Origin: Dyadobacter sp. CECT 9275
GTDB taxonomy: Bacteria > Bacteroidota > Bacteroidia > Cytophagales > Spirosomataceae
Reading direction: 5' to 3'
Length of the DNA: 64,000 bases
Assembly (NCBI RefSeq): GCF_907164905.1
Contig: NZ_CAJRAF010000002.1
Location: forward strand, 310,001 to 374,000
The notes under the pieces are model-generated. The model did not search any database and was not told the origin of the DNA. It saw nothing but the letters and a program-made list of their open reading frames with translations. A program made the position numbers and the translations under genes. Positions within the stretch are counted from its first letter, which is position 1. The number at the start of each line of letters is the position of its first letter. Shown here one piece after another: positions 18,882 to 28,599 of the stretch.

Positions 18882-19226
18882 ATGCCACGTTCAGTGAACC
18901 ACGTTGCGTCGCGTGCAAGACGTAAAAAAGTAATGAAATTAGCGAAAGGCTATTATGGCCGTCGCAAAAATGTTTGGACCGTAGCAAAAAATGCCGTAGA
19001 TCGTGCATTGGCTTACGCTTACGAAGGTCGTAAACAAAAGAAACGTCACTTCCGTGCTCTGTGGATTCAGCGTATCAACGCGGGTGCACGTCTTCACGGA
19101 CTTTCATATTCTGCTCTGATGGGCAAGCTTGGTGCAAAAGGCATCGAGCTCAACAGGAAAGTACTTGCCGACCTGGCAATGAATCATCCGGATGCATTTA
19201 AAGCAATCGTTGATCAGGTAAAATAA
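18882..19226 (+). CDS. rplT: 50S ribosomal protein L20
   Basis: A 114-aa basic RNA-binding protein needed for early 50S assembly. [32 protein letters not shown] and [13 protein letters not shown] are typical. It is the last gene of the block and is followed by a strong terminator. In other bacteria L20 represses rpmI-rplT translation; a control site in the leader was not identified. Confidence 0.97.
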   Translation: MPRSVNHVASRARRKKVMKLAKGYYGRRKNVWTVAKNAVDRALAYAYEGRKQKKRHFRALWIQRINAGARLHGLSYSALMGKLGAKGIELNRKVLADLAMNHPDAFKAIVDQVK

Positions 19227-19233
19227 AACAGCA

Positions 19234-19260
19234 TCCCGCCAAACGGCGGGATTTTTTTTG
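19234..19260 (+). terminator. Terminator after rplT
   Basis: A G+C-rich hairpin, ATCCCGCC and GGCGGGAT with a short CAAAC-type loop, is followed by a run of T. It begins 8 bases after the rplT stop. Confidence 0.9.
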
Positions 19261-19331
19261 CCTTTTACTTAAACACTGTTACCTCCTGCGCTTCATCTCG
19301 TCTAAAGGCTCTAAAACTAAATAAAACTTCC

Positions 19332-19937
19332 ATGTTAGAGCAAATACTAGGCCTCATTCAACAGAATTCTCAGGCAGCAATTGTCCAGAACCCCGCCATA
19401 CCAAACGAAAATAATAATGATGTAATGCAAACACTGCTGGGCGCCATTACCGGAGGCCTGCAGGATCATGCGCAGAACGGAAATATGCAGGGGGTCATGG
19501 GGCTTTTGTCAGGCCATGGTTCTGGAAACGGTATGATGAACAACCCCATTGTTGCTTCCATTGCTGGCAATGCGATCAGTTCCATGATGCAGCGTTTCGG
19601 ATTGAGCAACGATGCAGCTTCGGGTATTGTGGGTTCGGTACTTCCTGGGGTACTGAGCGGGCTGGTGAGCAAAGTCAGTAACCCCAATGATTCCAGCCTT
19701 GATTTTAATGATTTGTTGGGTGGGCTAACCGGCGGAAACTCCGCCCAGTCGCAAGGTTCTGGACTGGATTTCAACCAGATCGGCTATGCCCTTGCAGACG
19801 GGAAACTGGATATGAGTGATCTGATGCGGGTAGGCGGTAGTATGATGGGCGGAGGAAACAACACCTCACCTGCTCCTCAGCAAGGCGGAGGAATGGACTT
19901 GGGTGGGCTGTTGGGAGGTTTATTAGGAGGAAAGTAA
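19332..19937 (+). CDS. Gly/Asn/Met-rich protein, DUF937-like
   Basis: A 201-aa protein with no signal peptide, composed of amphipathic Gly/Leu-rich segments (LGAITGGLQDHA, GLLSGHGSGNGMM, NAISSMMQRFGLS, LGGLLGGLLGGK). The pattern resembles the DUF937/YidB-like family, whose function is unknown. It lies alone between two terminators, so it is transcribed by itself. The low-complexity Gly-rich tail makes homology inference weak. Confidence 0.6.
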   Translation: MLEQILGLIQQNSQAAIVQNPAIPNENNNDVMQTLLGAITGGLQDHAQNGNMQGVMGLLSGHGSGNGMMNNPIVASIAGNAISSMMQRFGLSNDAASGIVGSVLPGVLSGLVSKVSNPNDSSLDFNDLLGGLTGGNSAQSQGSGLDFNQIGYALADGKLDMSDLMRVGGSMMGGGNNTSPAPQQGGGMDLGGLLGGLLGGK

Positions 19938-19960
19938 CAGGACATTACGTTTTTTTATAG

Positions 19961-19997
19961 TCCGCCGGTATCTGGGAAATCAGGTATCGGCGGATTT
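19961..19997 (+). terminator. Terminator after the DUF937-like gene
   Basis: TCCGCCGGTATCTG (19961-19974) pairs with CAGGTATCGGCGGA with two G-U wobbles around a six-base loop, and is followed by a T-rich tail. Confidence 0.85.
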
Positions 19998-20084
19998 CTT
20001 TTTTATGAACTGTACCTTTCGTACAAATTGTAAACATTTACGATTTAGTAACACTTATTGAAAAACATCGTGTGAAAGACATGG

Positions 20085-20092
20085 TACTTTTG
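20085..20092 (+). promoter_or_regulatory. -7 box of the phospholipase C gene
   Basis: TACTTTTG is a perfect TAnnTTTG match, 55 bases upstream of the start codon. A TTG at 20058-20060 lies 24 bases before it and may be the -33 element. Confidence 0.5.
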
Positions 20093-20147
20093 CAAAAAAA
20101 TACGTAATTCATTTATGCAAATGATGCCGAACCCATATTAACTCACC

Positions 20148-22691
20148 ATGGACTCAAGAAGAGAATTTATTAAAAAAGCAACCTTCCTATCGGGCGCAGC
20201 CGGTTTTCTGGGAGTTCTGCCCGACTCGATTCAGAAAGCGCTCGCGATTGACCCCGCTCCGGGGACTACCTATCTTGATGCCGAACATGTAGTGATCCTG
20301 ATGCAGGAAAACCGTTCCTTCGATCACTCCTACGGAATGCTTCGCGGAGTGCGTGGTTTCAATGACCCCAGAGCTATAAAGCTACCCAACGACAATGTGG
20401 TCTGGCTGCAAACCAATGCTTTTGGAGAGACCTATGTTCCCTTCCGGCTGAACATGAAGGAGTCAAAAGCTACCTGGATGGGATCCCTTCCACATTCCTG
20501 GCCAAACCAGGTAGATGCGCGCAACAAAGGAATGTATGATAAATGGCTAATTGCGAAACAACCCGGCCATAAAGATTACCAGAAAATGCCGTTGACACAG
20601 GGATATTATAACAGGGACGATATTCCGTTCTATTATGCCCTTGCGGACGCATTCACCGTTTGCGACCAGAATTTCTGCTCTTCTCTGACAGGTACCACAC
20701 CCAACCGACTGTACCTCTGGACCGGGACGGTAAGAGAAAAGCCTGAACCTGAGTCCTATGCCAACATTCGTAATGAAAACGTCACCGATGACAATGAAGC
20801 ATCATGGACAACCTTCCCTGAGCGTCTGGAAGACCATGGGGTATCCTGGAAAATCTACCAGAATGAGCTAAGTATCAATACAGGATTTACCGGTGAAGAA
20901 GATTCATGGCTTGCCAACTTTACTGATAACCCCATTGAATGGTTTAAACAATACAACATCAGGTTTCATACCGGATATCAAAAATATCTTGCAAAAAAAT
21001 TAGAAGCAATACCAAAAGAAGCCCGTGAGTTGCAGGCCAAATTGCGCAGCCTTCCGGCGGGTTCAGAGGAAATTAAGAATCTACAGAATCTGCTTGACGA
21101 AAAAGGATTGCTCTACGAATTTCTGAAAGCCGAACTAAAAGAATGGAGCCCTGAAAACTTCAGCAAGCTATCCCAACGCCAGAAAAACATCCATCAGAAA
21201 GCATATACCATCAATTCCAACGATCCCGATTACCGGTCGATCACAACAGTGAAATACCTGGATGGGGATATTGAACACGAAGCCAAAGCACCACAGGGAG
21301 ATGTACTGCACCAGTTCAGGTCGGATGTAAAAGGTGGTCAGTTGCCCACTGTCTCCTGGCTTGTGGCCCCCGAGAACTTCTCAGATCACCCAGGTGCACC
21401 CTGGTTTGGAGCCTGGTACGTGTCTGAGGTACTGGATATATTAACGCAGAACCCGGAAGTATGGAAGAAAACGGTTTTCATTCTTTGCTATGACGAAAAT
21501 GACGGTTATTTTGATCATGTCCCTCCTTTCGTAGTACCCCATCCCTACAAAGAAAATACAGGCAAGGTATCACAGGGAATAGATACTAAAGAAGAATTTG
21601 TGAAGCTGGAGCACGATATGATTAAAAAGGAGAGGAAGGAAAGCCGGGAAAGCCCCATTGGGCTGGGTTTCAGAGTTCCGCTGGTACTTGCTTCACCGTG
21701 GAACCGGGGAGGAAACGTTTGTTCAGAGGTTTTTGACCATACCTCCATTCTTCAGTTTCTCGAGAAATTTGTCAGCCATAAAACAGGCAAAGAAATTAAG
21801 GAAACGAACATCAGCGAATGGCGCAGAACAATATGCGGTGATCTTACCTCTACTTTCAAACCTTACGATGGCGGTACTTTCCCGCTTCCCAAGTTTCTGG
21901 AAAGAAAAGAGTTCATGGAAAGCATACATAACGCGCAGTACAGAAAACTGCCGTCAGGCTTTAAAGTGCTTTCCAAAGAAGAAATTGAGCAGGTGAACCG
22001 CAACCCTTTGCTTGCCCCGCTTATGCCCAAACAGGAAAAAGGAACGCGCCCTTCCCTTCCCCTGCCCTATGAACTGTACGCCGAAGGCAGCCTGAATACT
22101 GACAAAAAAGCATTTGAAATAAAATTCAATGCCGGAAATGACATATTTGGCAAACAGTCGGCAGGCTCGCCATTTGTAGTTTACAGTAACGGGAAATATG
22201 ACGATGCCGATGTGCGTATCCGGAATTATGCGGTAAAAGCAGGTGATCAACTGGAAGACTCCTGGCCGTTAAACGACTTTGATAACCAGCAGTATCACCT
22301 GAAAGTATATGGGCCTAACGGCTTTTTCCGGGAATTTTCAGGAGATGGCAATACAACGGTACCGGTTATTTCCTGCAGATACCAGCTGGATAAAAACAAG
22401 AAACCAACCGGTAAAATAGAATTACATATTTCATTGCCCGCTGTGGCCGGCAAGGCTACCGTTACCATTAAAGACAATGCCTATAAAGCTAAAAATCAGA
22501 GCAGAACGATACAAGGCGGCACAGGCACATCCAATGGGGAAACGGTGATCCTTACCTTGGACAAGAGTCATAACTGGTACGACTTCACGGTGCGTATGGA
22601 AGGCAACACACGGTTTTTCCAGCGGTATGCCGGACACGTTGAAACCGGGCGGGAAAGCCAGAGCGATCCTTTGATGGGACAAGTGATCTGA
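20148..22691 (+). CDS. Phosphocholine-specific phospholipase C, Tat-exported
   Basis: Hydrolyses phosphatidylcholine-type lipids; member of the PC-PLC/acid phosphatase family of Pseudomonas PlcH and Francisella AcpA. The Tat signal SRREFIKKATFLSGAAGF predicts folded export. Metal-site motifs are visible: HVVILMQENRSFDHSYG near residue 46, SCHD-equivalent DENDGYFDHVPP in the middle, and the long alpha-helical insert at about 290-350. Two C-terminal beta domains (about 640-740 and 745-840) match the DUF756 pair. Length 847 aa is normal. It is a single-gene unit bounded by a -7 box and a terminator. Confidence 0.92.
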   Translation: MDSRREFIKKATFLSGAAGFLGVLPDSIQKALAIDPAPGTTYLDAEHVVILMQENRSFDHSYGMLRGVRGFNDPRAIKLPNDNVVWLQTNAFGETYVPFRLNMKESKATWMGSLPHSWPNQVDARNKGMYDKWLIAKQPGHKDYQKMPLTQGYYNRDDIPFYYALADAFTVCDQNFCSSLTGTTPNRLYLWTGTVREKPEPESYANIRNENVTDDNEASWTTFPERLEDHGVSWKIYQNELSINTGFTGEEDSWLANFTDNPIEWFKQYNIRFHTGYQKYLAKKLEAIPKEARELQAKLRSLPAGSEEIKNLQNLLDEKGLLYEFLKAELKEWSPENFSKLSQRQKNIHQKAYTINSNDPDYRSITTVKYLDGDIEHEAKAPQGDVLHQFRSDVKGGQLPTVSWLVAPENFSDHPGAPWFGAWYVSEVLDILTQNPEVWKKTVFILCYDENDGYFDHVPPFVVPHPYKENTGKVSQGIDTKEEFVKLEHDMIKKERKESRESPIGLGFRVPLVLASPWNRGGNVCSEVFDHTSILQFLEKFVSHKTGKEIKETNISEWRRTICGDLTSTFKPYDGGTFPLPKFLERKEFMESIHNAQYRKLPSGFKVLSKEEIEQVNRNPLLAPLMPKQEKGTRPSLPLPYELYAEGSLNTDKKAFEIKFNAGNDIFGKQSAGSPFVVYSNGKYDDADVRIRNYAVKAGDQLEDSWPLNDFDNQQYHLKVYGPNGFFREFSGDGNTTVPVISCRYQLDKNKKPTGKIELHISLPAVAGKATVTIKDNAYKAKNQSRTIQGGTGTSNGETVILTLDKSHNWYDFTVRMEGNTRFFQRYAGHVETGRESQSDPLMGQVI

Positions 22692-22710
22692 AGTTTCTGA
22701 TCGCTCTTAT

Positions 22711-22757
22711 AAAAAGGTTTGAATACAGCGCTTTGAACTGTATTCAAACCTTTTTTT
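22711..22757 (+). terminator. Terminator after phospholipase C gene
   Basis: AAAAAGGTTTGAATACAG (22711-22728) and CTGTATTCAAACCTTTTT (22738-22755) form a perfect 18-base stem with a nine-base loop and a T-run. The structure is near-symmetrical. Confidence 0.9.
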
Positions 22758-22823
22758 ATTCCCCCATACCTGAAATTTAAACTGACACTTTGTCACCATC
22801 TCTGATAACGATACCTGCTGGTA

Positions 22824-22865
22824 CGGGCTTTTTAGCAAGCTTGTTATTCGAATGAAAAAAGCCCG
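22824..22865. promoter_or_regulatory. Inverted repeat upstream of dnaK
   Basis: CGGGCTTTTT (22824-22833) and AAAAAGCCCG (22856-22865) form a perfect 10-base inverted repeat separated by 22 bases, ending 56 bases before dnaK. It is not the CIRCE element (TTAGCACTC-N9-GAGTGCTAA). No clear TAnnTTTG box is visible nearby. It may be a transcription factor site or an mRNA leader structure. Confidence 0.4.
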
Positions 22866-22921
22866 GTTTTCTGGGAAGCAAGAAAAGACTAAAATCAATA
22901 TATAACTTATAATCAATAAAA

Positions 22922-24829
22922 ATGGGAAAAATAATTGGCATAGACTTAGGAACTACTAACTCCTGTGTGGCTGTCATGGAAGGTAATGAGCCAGTCGTCA
23001 TAGCAAATAGCGAAGGTGCTCGCACAACCCCGTCTGTGGTTGCATTCATGGATAATGGTGAGCGTAAGATCGGTGCGCCTGCCAAGCGTCAGGCAATCAC
23101 TAATCCCAAACATACCGTTAGTTCGATCAAACGTTTCATGGGTAAAAAATATGACGATGTTGCCGGAGAGATAAAGACCGTCGCATACAGCGTTGATAAA
23201 GGCCCTAATAATACACCGCGCGTTCCTATCGGAGACAGGTTGTATACCCCGCAGGAAGTGTCGGCATTTATCCTTCAGAAAATGAAGCAAACTGCCGAGG
23301 ATTATCTTGGACAGGAAGTTACTGAGGCAGTTATTACCGTCCCTGCTTATTTTAATGATGCAGAACGCCAGGCAACCAAAGAAGCCGGACAAATCGCAGG
23401 TCTTGATGTGAAACGTATCATCAATGAACCAACCGCTGCTGCTCTAGCTTATGGCCTTGACAAACAACATCATGACATGAGTATCGCGGTGTTTGACCTT
23501 GGTGGTGGTACTTTTGACGTATCTATCCTTGAGTTGGGTGGTGGTGTATTTGAAGTAAAATCAACTGACGGAGATACACACCTGGGTGGTGATGACTTTG
23601 ACCAGGTGATCATCAACTGGCTTGCAGAAGAATTCCTTAAAGATGAAAACGTAGACCTGCGGAGAGATCCCATGGCGCTGCAACGTTTGAAGGAAGCAGC
23701 GGAGAAAGCGAAGGTTGAATTGTCAAGCTCTTCACAGACTGAAATCAATTTGCCTTACATATTCCCCGTTGACGGAATTCCAAAGCACCTTGTTCGTACG
23801 CTTACGAAAGCGAAGTTTGAGCAGCTTGCTGACTCATTATTCCAGAGAATGATGGAGCCTTGCAAAAGGGCGATGAAAAACGCTGGTTACACCAATAGTG
23901 ACATCAATGAGGTAATTTTGGTGGGTGGTTCAACACGTATTCCTCGTGTTCAGGAAGAAGTGGAAAAGTTCTTTGGCAGAAAACCATCTAAAAATGTTAA
24001 CCCCGACGAAGCTGTTGCCTTGGGCGCTGCTATTCAGGGTGGTGTGTTGAGTGGAGATGTAACGGATGTGCTTTTACTTGACGTAATTCCTCTTTCTTTG
24101 GGTATCGAAACATTGGGTGGAGTTTCAACCAGGCTGATCGAAGCAAACACGACCATACCGACCACAAAAACTGAAACTTTCTCAACTGCTGCTGACAACC
24201 AGCCATCTGTTGAAATCCATGTATTGCAGGGTGAGCGCCCCATGGCTGCTCAGAACCGGACACTTGGCCGCTTCCACCTGTCGGACATACCGCCAGCACA
24301 ACGTGGTACGCCGCAGATAGCAGTAACGTTTGACGTTGACGCCAACGGTATTCTGAGCGTGTCGGCAAAAGATAAAGGAACAGGTAAAGAGCAGAAAATA
24401 CGTATTGAAGCTTCCAGTGGATTAACTGATGCCGAAATTACCCGTATGCGTGAGGAAGCAAAAGCTAACGAGGCAGCTGATAAGGTAGAACGTGAGAAAG
24501 TGGATAAGATCAATGAAGCTGACAGCCTGATTTTCTCTACCGAAAAACAGCTGAAAGAATTTGGAGATAAGCTTTCTGCTGGTAACAAATCTGCGATTGA
24601 TGGTGCTTTATCTGAACTGAAAACAGCGCACGGAAGCCAGAACATAGAAGGTATCAATGCCGCAATGGAAAAGTTGAATACTGCGTGGCAGGCTGCTTCT
24701 CAGGAAATGTATGCACAAAGCGGTGACCCCGGACAACCTGACGCCAGCGGCGCACAAGGTAACCCAGGTGCGGGTGCCAATGCAGGAACCGAAGATGTGA
24801 CTGATGTTAATTTCGAAGAAGTTAAATAA
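22922..24829 (+). CDS. dnaK: Chaperone DnaK (Hsp70)
   Basis: ATP-driven chaperone folding and protecting cytosolic proteins; 635 aa. [21 protein letters not shown], the phosphate motif [13 protein letters not shown], the adenosine motif [12 protein letters not shown] and the substrate-binding domain (from about 390) are intact. The helical lid and a Gly/Ala/Gln-rich linker lead to the usual acidic [12 protein letters not shown] end for co-chaperone contact. No dnaJ or grpE lies beside it; it is monocistronic, closed by a terminator at 24843. Confidence 0.98.
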   Translation: MGKIIGIDLGTTNSCVAVMEGNEPVVIANSEGARTTPSVVAFMDNGERKIGAPAKRQAITNPKHTVSSIKRFMGKKYDDVAGEIKTVAYSVDKGPNNTPRVPIGDRLYTPQEVSAFILQKMKQTAEDYLGQEVTEAVITVPAYFNDAERQATKEAGQIAGLDVKRIINEPTAAALAYGLDKQHHDMSIAVFDLGGGTFDVSILELGGGVFEVKSTDGDTHLGGDDFDQVIINWLAEEFLKDENVDLRRDPMALQRLKEAAEKAKVELSSSSQTEINLPYIFPVDGIPKHLVRTLTKAKFEQLADSLFQRMMEPCKRAMKNAGYTNSDINEVILVGGSTRIPRVQEEVEKFFGRKPSKNVNPDEAVALGAAIQGGVLSGDVTDVLLLDVIPLSLGIETLGGVSTRLIEANTTIPTTKTETFSTAADNQPSVEIHVLQGERPMAAQNRTLGRFHLSDIPPAQRGTPQIAVTFDVDANGILSVSAKDKGTGKEQKIRIEASSGLTDAEITRMREEAKANEAADKVEREKVDKINEADSLIFSTEKQLKEFGDKLSAGNKSAIDGALSELKTAHGSQNIEGINAAMEKLNTAWQAASQEMYAQSGDPGQPDASGAQGNPGAGANAGTEDVTDVNFEEVK

Positions 24830-24842
24830 GAATGACTTCCTC

Positions 24843-24876
24843 AAAAATCCCCATCCCACAGATGGGGATTTTTTTT
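24843..24876 (+). terminator. Terminator after dnaK
   Basis: AAAAATCCCCATC and GATGGGGATTTTT enclose a CCACA loop, followed by a T-run. Confidence 0.92.
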
Positions 24877-24976
24877 ACTCGATCTGAATCGAACTGTGTA
24901 ATTTATGCGTATTTGAAATTAGAAAATTGTTACTAAATACTTTGGCATCGGATTTTAGAGACAACCGTACACTTTC

Positions 24977-25228
24977 ATGATTCTCAAACCCAACAAAAAC
25001 CAAGCGTCGATTATGGACACTACAATGGCACTACCAGAACTTATGTACCTCTCTCCCACCACAAGAGAAAAAGCCGTTATGATTGCTCAGGACTTATTGC
25101 GCGCCGGAAATATTTCTCCCAAAGAGGCCATTTCAAAAGCCGTACTGATTGCTAAAAACTGGGCTGTAAAAAATGTAAACCGGCGGGTTTGGAAGAAACT
25201 GAAATCAAATGATAAGGAATCGATATGA
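24977..25228 (+). CDS. Small protein coupled to an SDR dehydrogenase
   Basis: An 83-aa basic protein (or 71 aa from ATG 25013). The core REKAVMIAQDLLRAGNISPKEAISKAVLIAKNWA is a helical segment that resembles short unannotated proteins common next to dehydrogenases in Cytophagales (from memory). Its stop overlaps the next start as ATGA, so the two proteins are co-translated. No function can be given; a small partner protein is one idea. Confidence 0.7.
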   Translation: MILKPNKNQASIMDTTMALPELMYLSPTTREKAVMIAQDLLRAGNISPKEAISKAVLIAKNWAVKNVNRRVWKKLKSNDKESI

Positions 25229-26049
25229 GCGATCGGAAATTTGAAGGTCAGGTTGCCATTGTCACCGGTTCCAGCTCCGGTATCGGACGTGCATGTGCCA
25301 TTTATCTGGCAGGCCTGGGTGTGAGTGTGGTAGTCAATTACAGTTCTAACGAAGAAGAGGGCCGGAAAACACTGGACGAAATCCTGAGCAAGGGTGGAAA
25401 AGGCATACTGGTAAAAGCGGATGTCAGTAAGGAAGCCGATATCATCAGCATGTTTGATGAAACCATAGCAACCTATGGCAAACTGGATATTCTGGTGAGC
25501 AATGCTGGTCTGCAGAAAGATGCTTCATTTCTGGATATGTCCCTGGAGCAATGGCAGAGAGTCATTGATGTAAACCTTACGGGTCAGTTTCTGGCTTGCC
25601 GTCAGGCGGCCCGCCAGTTTGTGAAACAGCAGAGCCAGCAAGCCTCTGATAACAAAGAAGAAAGCCAGTATGCCATTGGTAAAATCATTCTGATGAGTTC
25701 CGTTCATGATATTATTCCATGGGCAGGGCATGTGAACTATGCTGCTTCCAAGGGCGGTATCATGATGTTCATGAAATCTATCTCCCAGGAATTGGCTCCT
25801 CATAAAATCCGTGTAAACTCTGTAAGCCCGGGCGCCATTAAAACCACCATCAATAAGGAAGTCTGGTCGGATCCTGATAAATATGAAAGCCTGCTGACAT
25901 TGATCCCTTACCGGAGAATAGGAACACCTGAGGATGTTGCCAAAGCCGTTGCCTGGCTGGCATCTGACGAATCTGATTACGTAAATGGTGAAACACTGTA
26001 TATCGACGGTGGGATGACCCTATATCCCGAATTTGCGGATAACGGGTAA
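25225..26049 (+). CDS. SDR-family oxidoreductase, glucose 1-dehydrogenase-like
   Basis: Classical short-chain dehydrogenase of 274 aa. The cofactor motif TGSSSGIGRA, the NAG motif in LVSNAGLQKDA, the catalytic Ser in ILMSSVHDIIPW and the YAASK pair are present. The C-terminal GETLYIDGGMTLYPEF matches glucose 1-dehydrogenases of Bacillus type. Substrate is thus probably glucose or a related sugar, inferred from the C-terminus only. It follows a small gene with an ATGA overlap and precedes a bidirectional terminator. Confidence 0.88.
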   Translation: MSDRKFEGQVAIVTGSSSGIGRACAIYLAGLGVSVVVNYSSNEEEGRKTLDEILSKGGKGILVKADVSKEADIISMFDETIATYGKLDILVSNAGLQKDASFLDMSLEQWQRVIDVNLTGQFLACRQAARQFVKQQSQQASDNKEESQYAIGKIILMSSVHDIIPWAGHVNYAASKGGIMMFMKSISQELAPHKIRVNSVSPGAIKTTINKEVWSDPDKYESLLTLIPYRRIGTPEDVAKAVAWLASDESDYVNGETLYIDGGMTLYPEFADNG

Positions 26050-26079
26050 CGAGTACAATAGAAACTAAAATCCAATTAT

Positions 26080-26115
26080 AAAAAATGCGTCGGGGTTATC
26101 CCAACGCATTTTTTA
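26080..26115. terminator. Bidirectional terminator between SDR and esterase genes
   Basis: AAAAAATGCGT and ACGCATTTTTT with GGG/CCC pairing inside close a short loop. A- and T-runs on both sides let it serve both convergent transcripts. Confidence 0.85.
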
Positions 26116-26136
26116 TAATCTCCATATCAATACAAA

Positions 26137-28599
26137 TCATTTATTGATTACAAATTCACCTTTTTCCAGTGACCAGTCGTTCCCGAAAAACCCGGCCATT
26201 TTGACTCCTTTAAAACCTTCCTGAAGCATATCCGCCGAAAATATCATCAGATCCGGAAATCCACTTCCCCCACTAAAATACTGATTGGCATTGGCAATCT
26301 GCATGCCCAGCATACCGGTCCCGCTGATAACGGCAACAGACGCCGTTTTACTGTCGTCTCGAGGCCACACAAAGTAAGCCGCCAGGTCATCTCCGGAAAA
26401 TTCATTCTGTCCGGCAACAATCTTTCCTTTCAAAACCTTAACCGGACATTTTGCCAATAACTTATTCCAGGCTGTATTACCCGAAGCATTTCCATATAAC
26501 ACAATACCTCTGTCCTTAAAAGAAGCAGGGTCAAAATCTTTATCCGAAACAATATCAACAGAACCATTTCCCCTGTAATACCACGTTTCTGCATCGTAAC
26601 GCGCTTTCTCAAAAGCCCAGATATTCTCCTCCTGGGTACCTTGGGTAGCATAAACAAGTACCATCCGGTTACGGAAAGGTTCTTTTAGCGTACCACTGCG
26701 GTTGGGGTTTTTCTGGGTTGCAACCGGCTCCGATGCGAGAGCCCAGCGGTCGGTTTTAGCCAGGAAAATAGTCTCGTTGGTATCTTTTACCGAATATTCC
26801 ATTTCCGATAAACTGTCCAAAACGATCTTTACGGCGGCCCCTTTGGGAAAAGCATTCAGATTTAAAGACAGCAAGGCCACATTTTCAGTATTACCTGAGA
26901 TGATGTTCTTTGATTTATCAAGATCCAAAATCATGCGACTGTATTTGAGCGGGACCAACTGCTGCTGAATAGTAGCCCACCGCATTTTTCCCGAAACACC
27001 AGGATTTGCCGTCGTGAAATCGATATGAGCCGTTGCCGTGTCTTTTGCAATACTGTGCCAGCTGAAAAAGTTGAAGATTGGAGGCCAGTCCACGCTGATA
27101 TCACCATACCAGTGTCCGCCTCCAGGATATTCGTAATAGCTAAAATCGGTATGAAAACCAGACAGCAGCTTTTTCATTTGCCGGGCATATTCTACCGAAA
27201 CCGTCTTATCCGCGTCTCCATGCGCGATATATACACCCACCGCCTTATAGTTTTGTGACAACGCTATTACATTACTTGGGTTACTTGCCCGCAACAGTAT
27301 TGTCTCTATCGGTGAGCCTGCGCCATTAGGAATCATACCGTCATGCGAACCATAGGACGACAGTGTTGGATAACCGGCAGAAGGTGCAATGGCAGCCCAT
27401 TTATCAGGATAAGTTGCACCGAGAAACCAGGTTCCGTGACCGCCCATAGAGTGGCCGGTAAGATAAATACGGCGTGGGTCAGGATTAAATTCTTTTTTAG
27501 CAATATCCAACACTTCCAGCGCATCCAGTCTTCCCCAATCTTCCCAGTTAAAACCACGTGGACGGCGGTTAGTAGGCGCTACCAGTACACCCCAATCTTT
27601 AGGCTTATAGGCACGAGCCTGGCTGATAGCTTGTACTTCCGCACCATGAACCGAGAAAAACAAAGCAGGAGCAACTCCCGGTTGCGGGTTGAGCTGCGGC
27701 GAAACGGCATAATACTGTATGCTTCCGTCAATTTCGCTCACAAAAGTTCTGCTGTATTGCTTATCCGCACCAACTGTTTCCAGCTCCACGGATTTTGTAT
27801 CAACATTTTTATTATTCTGGATTAGCACCAGAGAAACGGTAGATTTTCCCGGAGTGACTGCCTTTTCACCATTGACCAGCACACCAACTTTTCTTGTACT
27901 TAACGCGGGGATAGATGGAACAGCAGTACTTACTGAATTTCCGTTTATTACAGACTTGAGACTAAGACCTGTCAGCGGTTTTGTAGAAGTATTCACGACT
28001 ACCAAACCAAGCCACAGCGAATCATTTCTCAAACCTGGTACTGCATTAGGAGCAGTGAGATCATCCGTACTCAGATATACAGGCTTTTCGGGGAACACAA
28101 GTTTTGCAGCTATCCCACCAAATCGTCCAAAACGTGCCACACGTATATAAAATTCGTTTTTGCCCTTTTTCAAACGAACCGGCAAGTTCATCCATCCATA
28201 CCGGTAAATATCTCCTCCACGTGGCGTACCGTTAACAAAAACCATATCATTGCCTGTTACATTCAGCAGAGCGGTTCGTTCCTTTTTACAGTCATAAGTG
28301 ATATAAATATAACCGTTAGAAAAAGCGTCACCCCTGAAACGTCCGGAGGTATCTGCCTTCACGGCATTCCATCTGATATCGTTTCCCTTTGGGTCCTTTT
28401 TGATAACGGCTCCGGCCTGCGGGGAAACCATTTTTCCCTTGTATAACATCAAAGCAAGCTCATCTTTGTAGATTGCCTCCCTCCCATACTGATGGAAAGA
28501 GCCGGCCGCAAGCCCTTCCGAAAAGATATAAGTGGATTGCCCGACCGCAAAATAATGAACCACACAGGCCATCAGAATTGTAAGAACAAAATTCTTCAT
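26137..28599 (-). CDS. Secreted alpha/beta-hydrolase (PHB depolymerase/esterase-like), multidomain
   Basis: An 820-aa protein starting with a Sec signal peptide (MKNFVLTILMACVVHYFAVGQS). Residues about 25-280 look like two beta-rich domains. The hydrolase domain at about 280-520 contains the nucleophile elbow TGHSMGGHG with Ser384, and HGDADKTV and GGGHWYG supply the Asp and His of the triad. A further region (520-820) is uncharacterised. This arrangement resembles secreted carbohydrate or polyester esterases of Bacteroidetes. No polysaccharide utilisation genes lie beside it, so the substrate is open. Convergent with the SDR gene. Confidence 0.85.
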   Translation of the reverse strand: MKNFVLTILMACVVHYFAVGQSTYIFSEGLAAGSFHQYGREAIYKDELALMLYKGKMVSPQAGAVIKKDPKGNDIRWNAVKADTSGRFRGDAFSNGYIYITYDCKKERTALLNVTGNDMVFVNGTPRGGDIYRYGWMNLPVRLKKGKNEFYIRVARFGRFGGIAAKLVFPEKPVYLSTDDLTAPNAVPGLRNDSLWLGLVVVNTSTKPLTGLSLKSVINGNSVSTAVPSIPALSTRKVGVLVNGEKAVTPGKSTVSLVLIQNNKNVDTKSVELETVGADKQYSRTFVSEIDGSIQYYAVSPQLNPQPGVAPALFFSVHGAEVQAISQARAYKPKDWGVLVAPTNRRPRGFNWEDWGRLDALEVLDIAKKEFNPDPRRIYLTGHSMGGHGTWFLGATYPDKWAAIAPSAGYPTLSSYGSHDGMIPNGAGSPIETILLRASNPSNVIALSQNYKAVGVYIAHGDADKTVSVEYARQMKKLLSGFHTDFSYYEYPGGGHWYGDISVDWPPIFNFFSWHSIAKDTATAHIDFTTANPGVSGKMRWATIQQQLVPLKYSRMILDLDKSKNIISGNTENVALLSLNLNAFPKGAAVKIVLDSLSEMEYSVKDTNETIFLAKTDRWALASEPVATQKNPNRSGTLKEPFRNRMVLVYATQGTQEENIWAFEKARYDAETWYYRGNGSVDIVSDKDFDPASFKDRGIVLYGNASGNTAWNKLLAKCPVKVLKGKIVAGQNEFSGDDLAAYFVWPRDDSKTASVAVISGTGMLGMQIANANQYFSGGSGFPDLMIFSADMLQEGFKGVKMAGFFGNDWSLEKGEFVINK

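Noticed and set aside
22777..23085. 102-codon minus-strand frame ending near dnaK with a protein-like tail (GIVIRDGDKVSV)
   Set aside because: Most of it is antisense to dnaK. The last 40 codons look protein-like but are too short to assign; no homologue came to mind.
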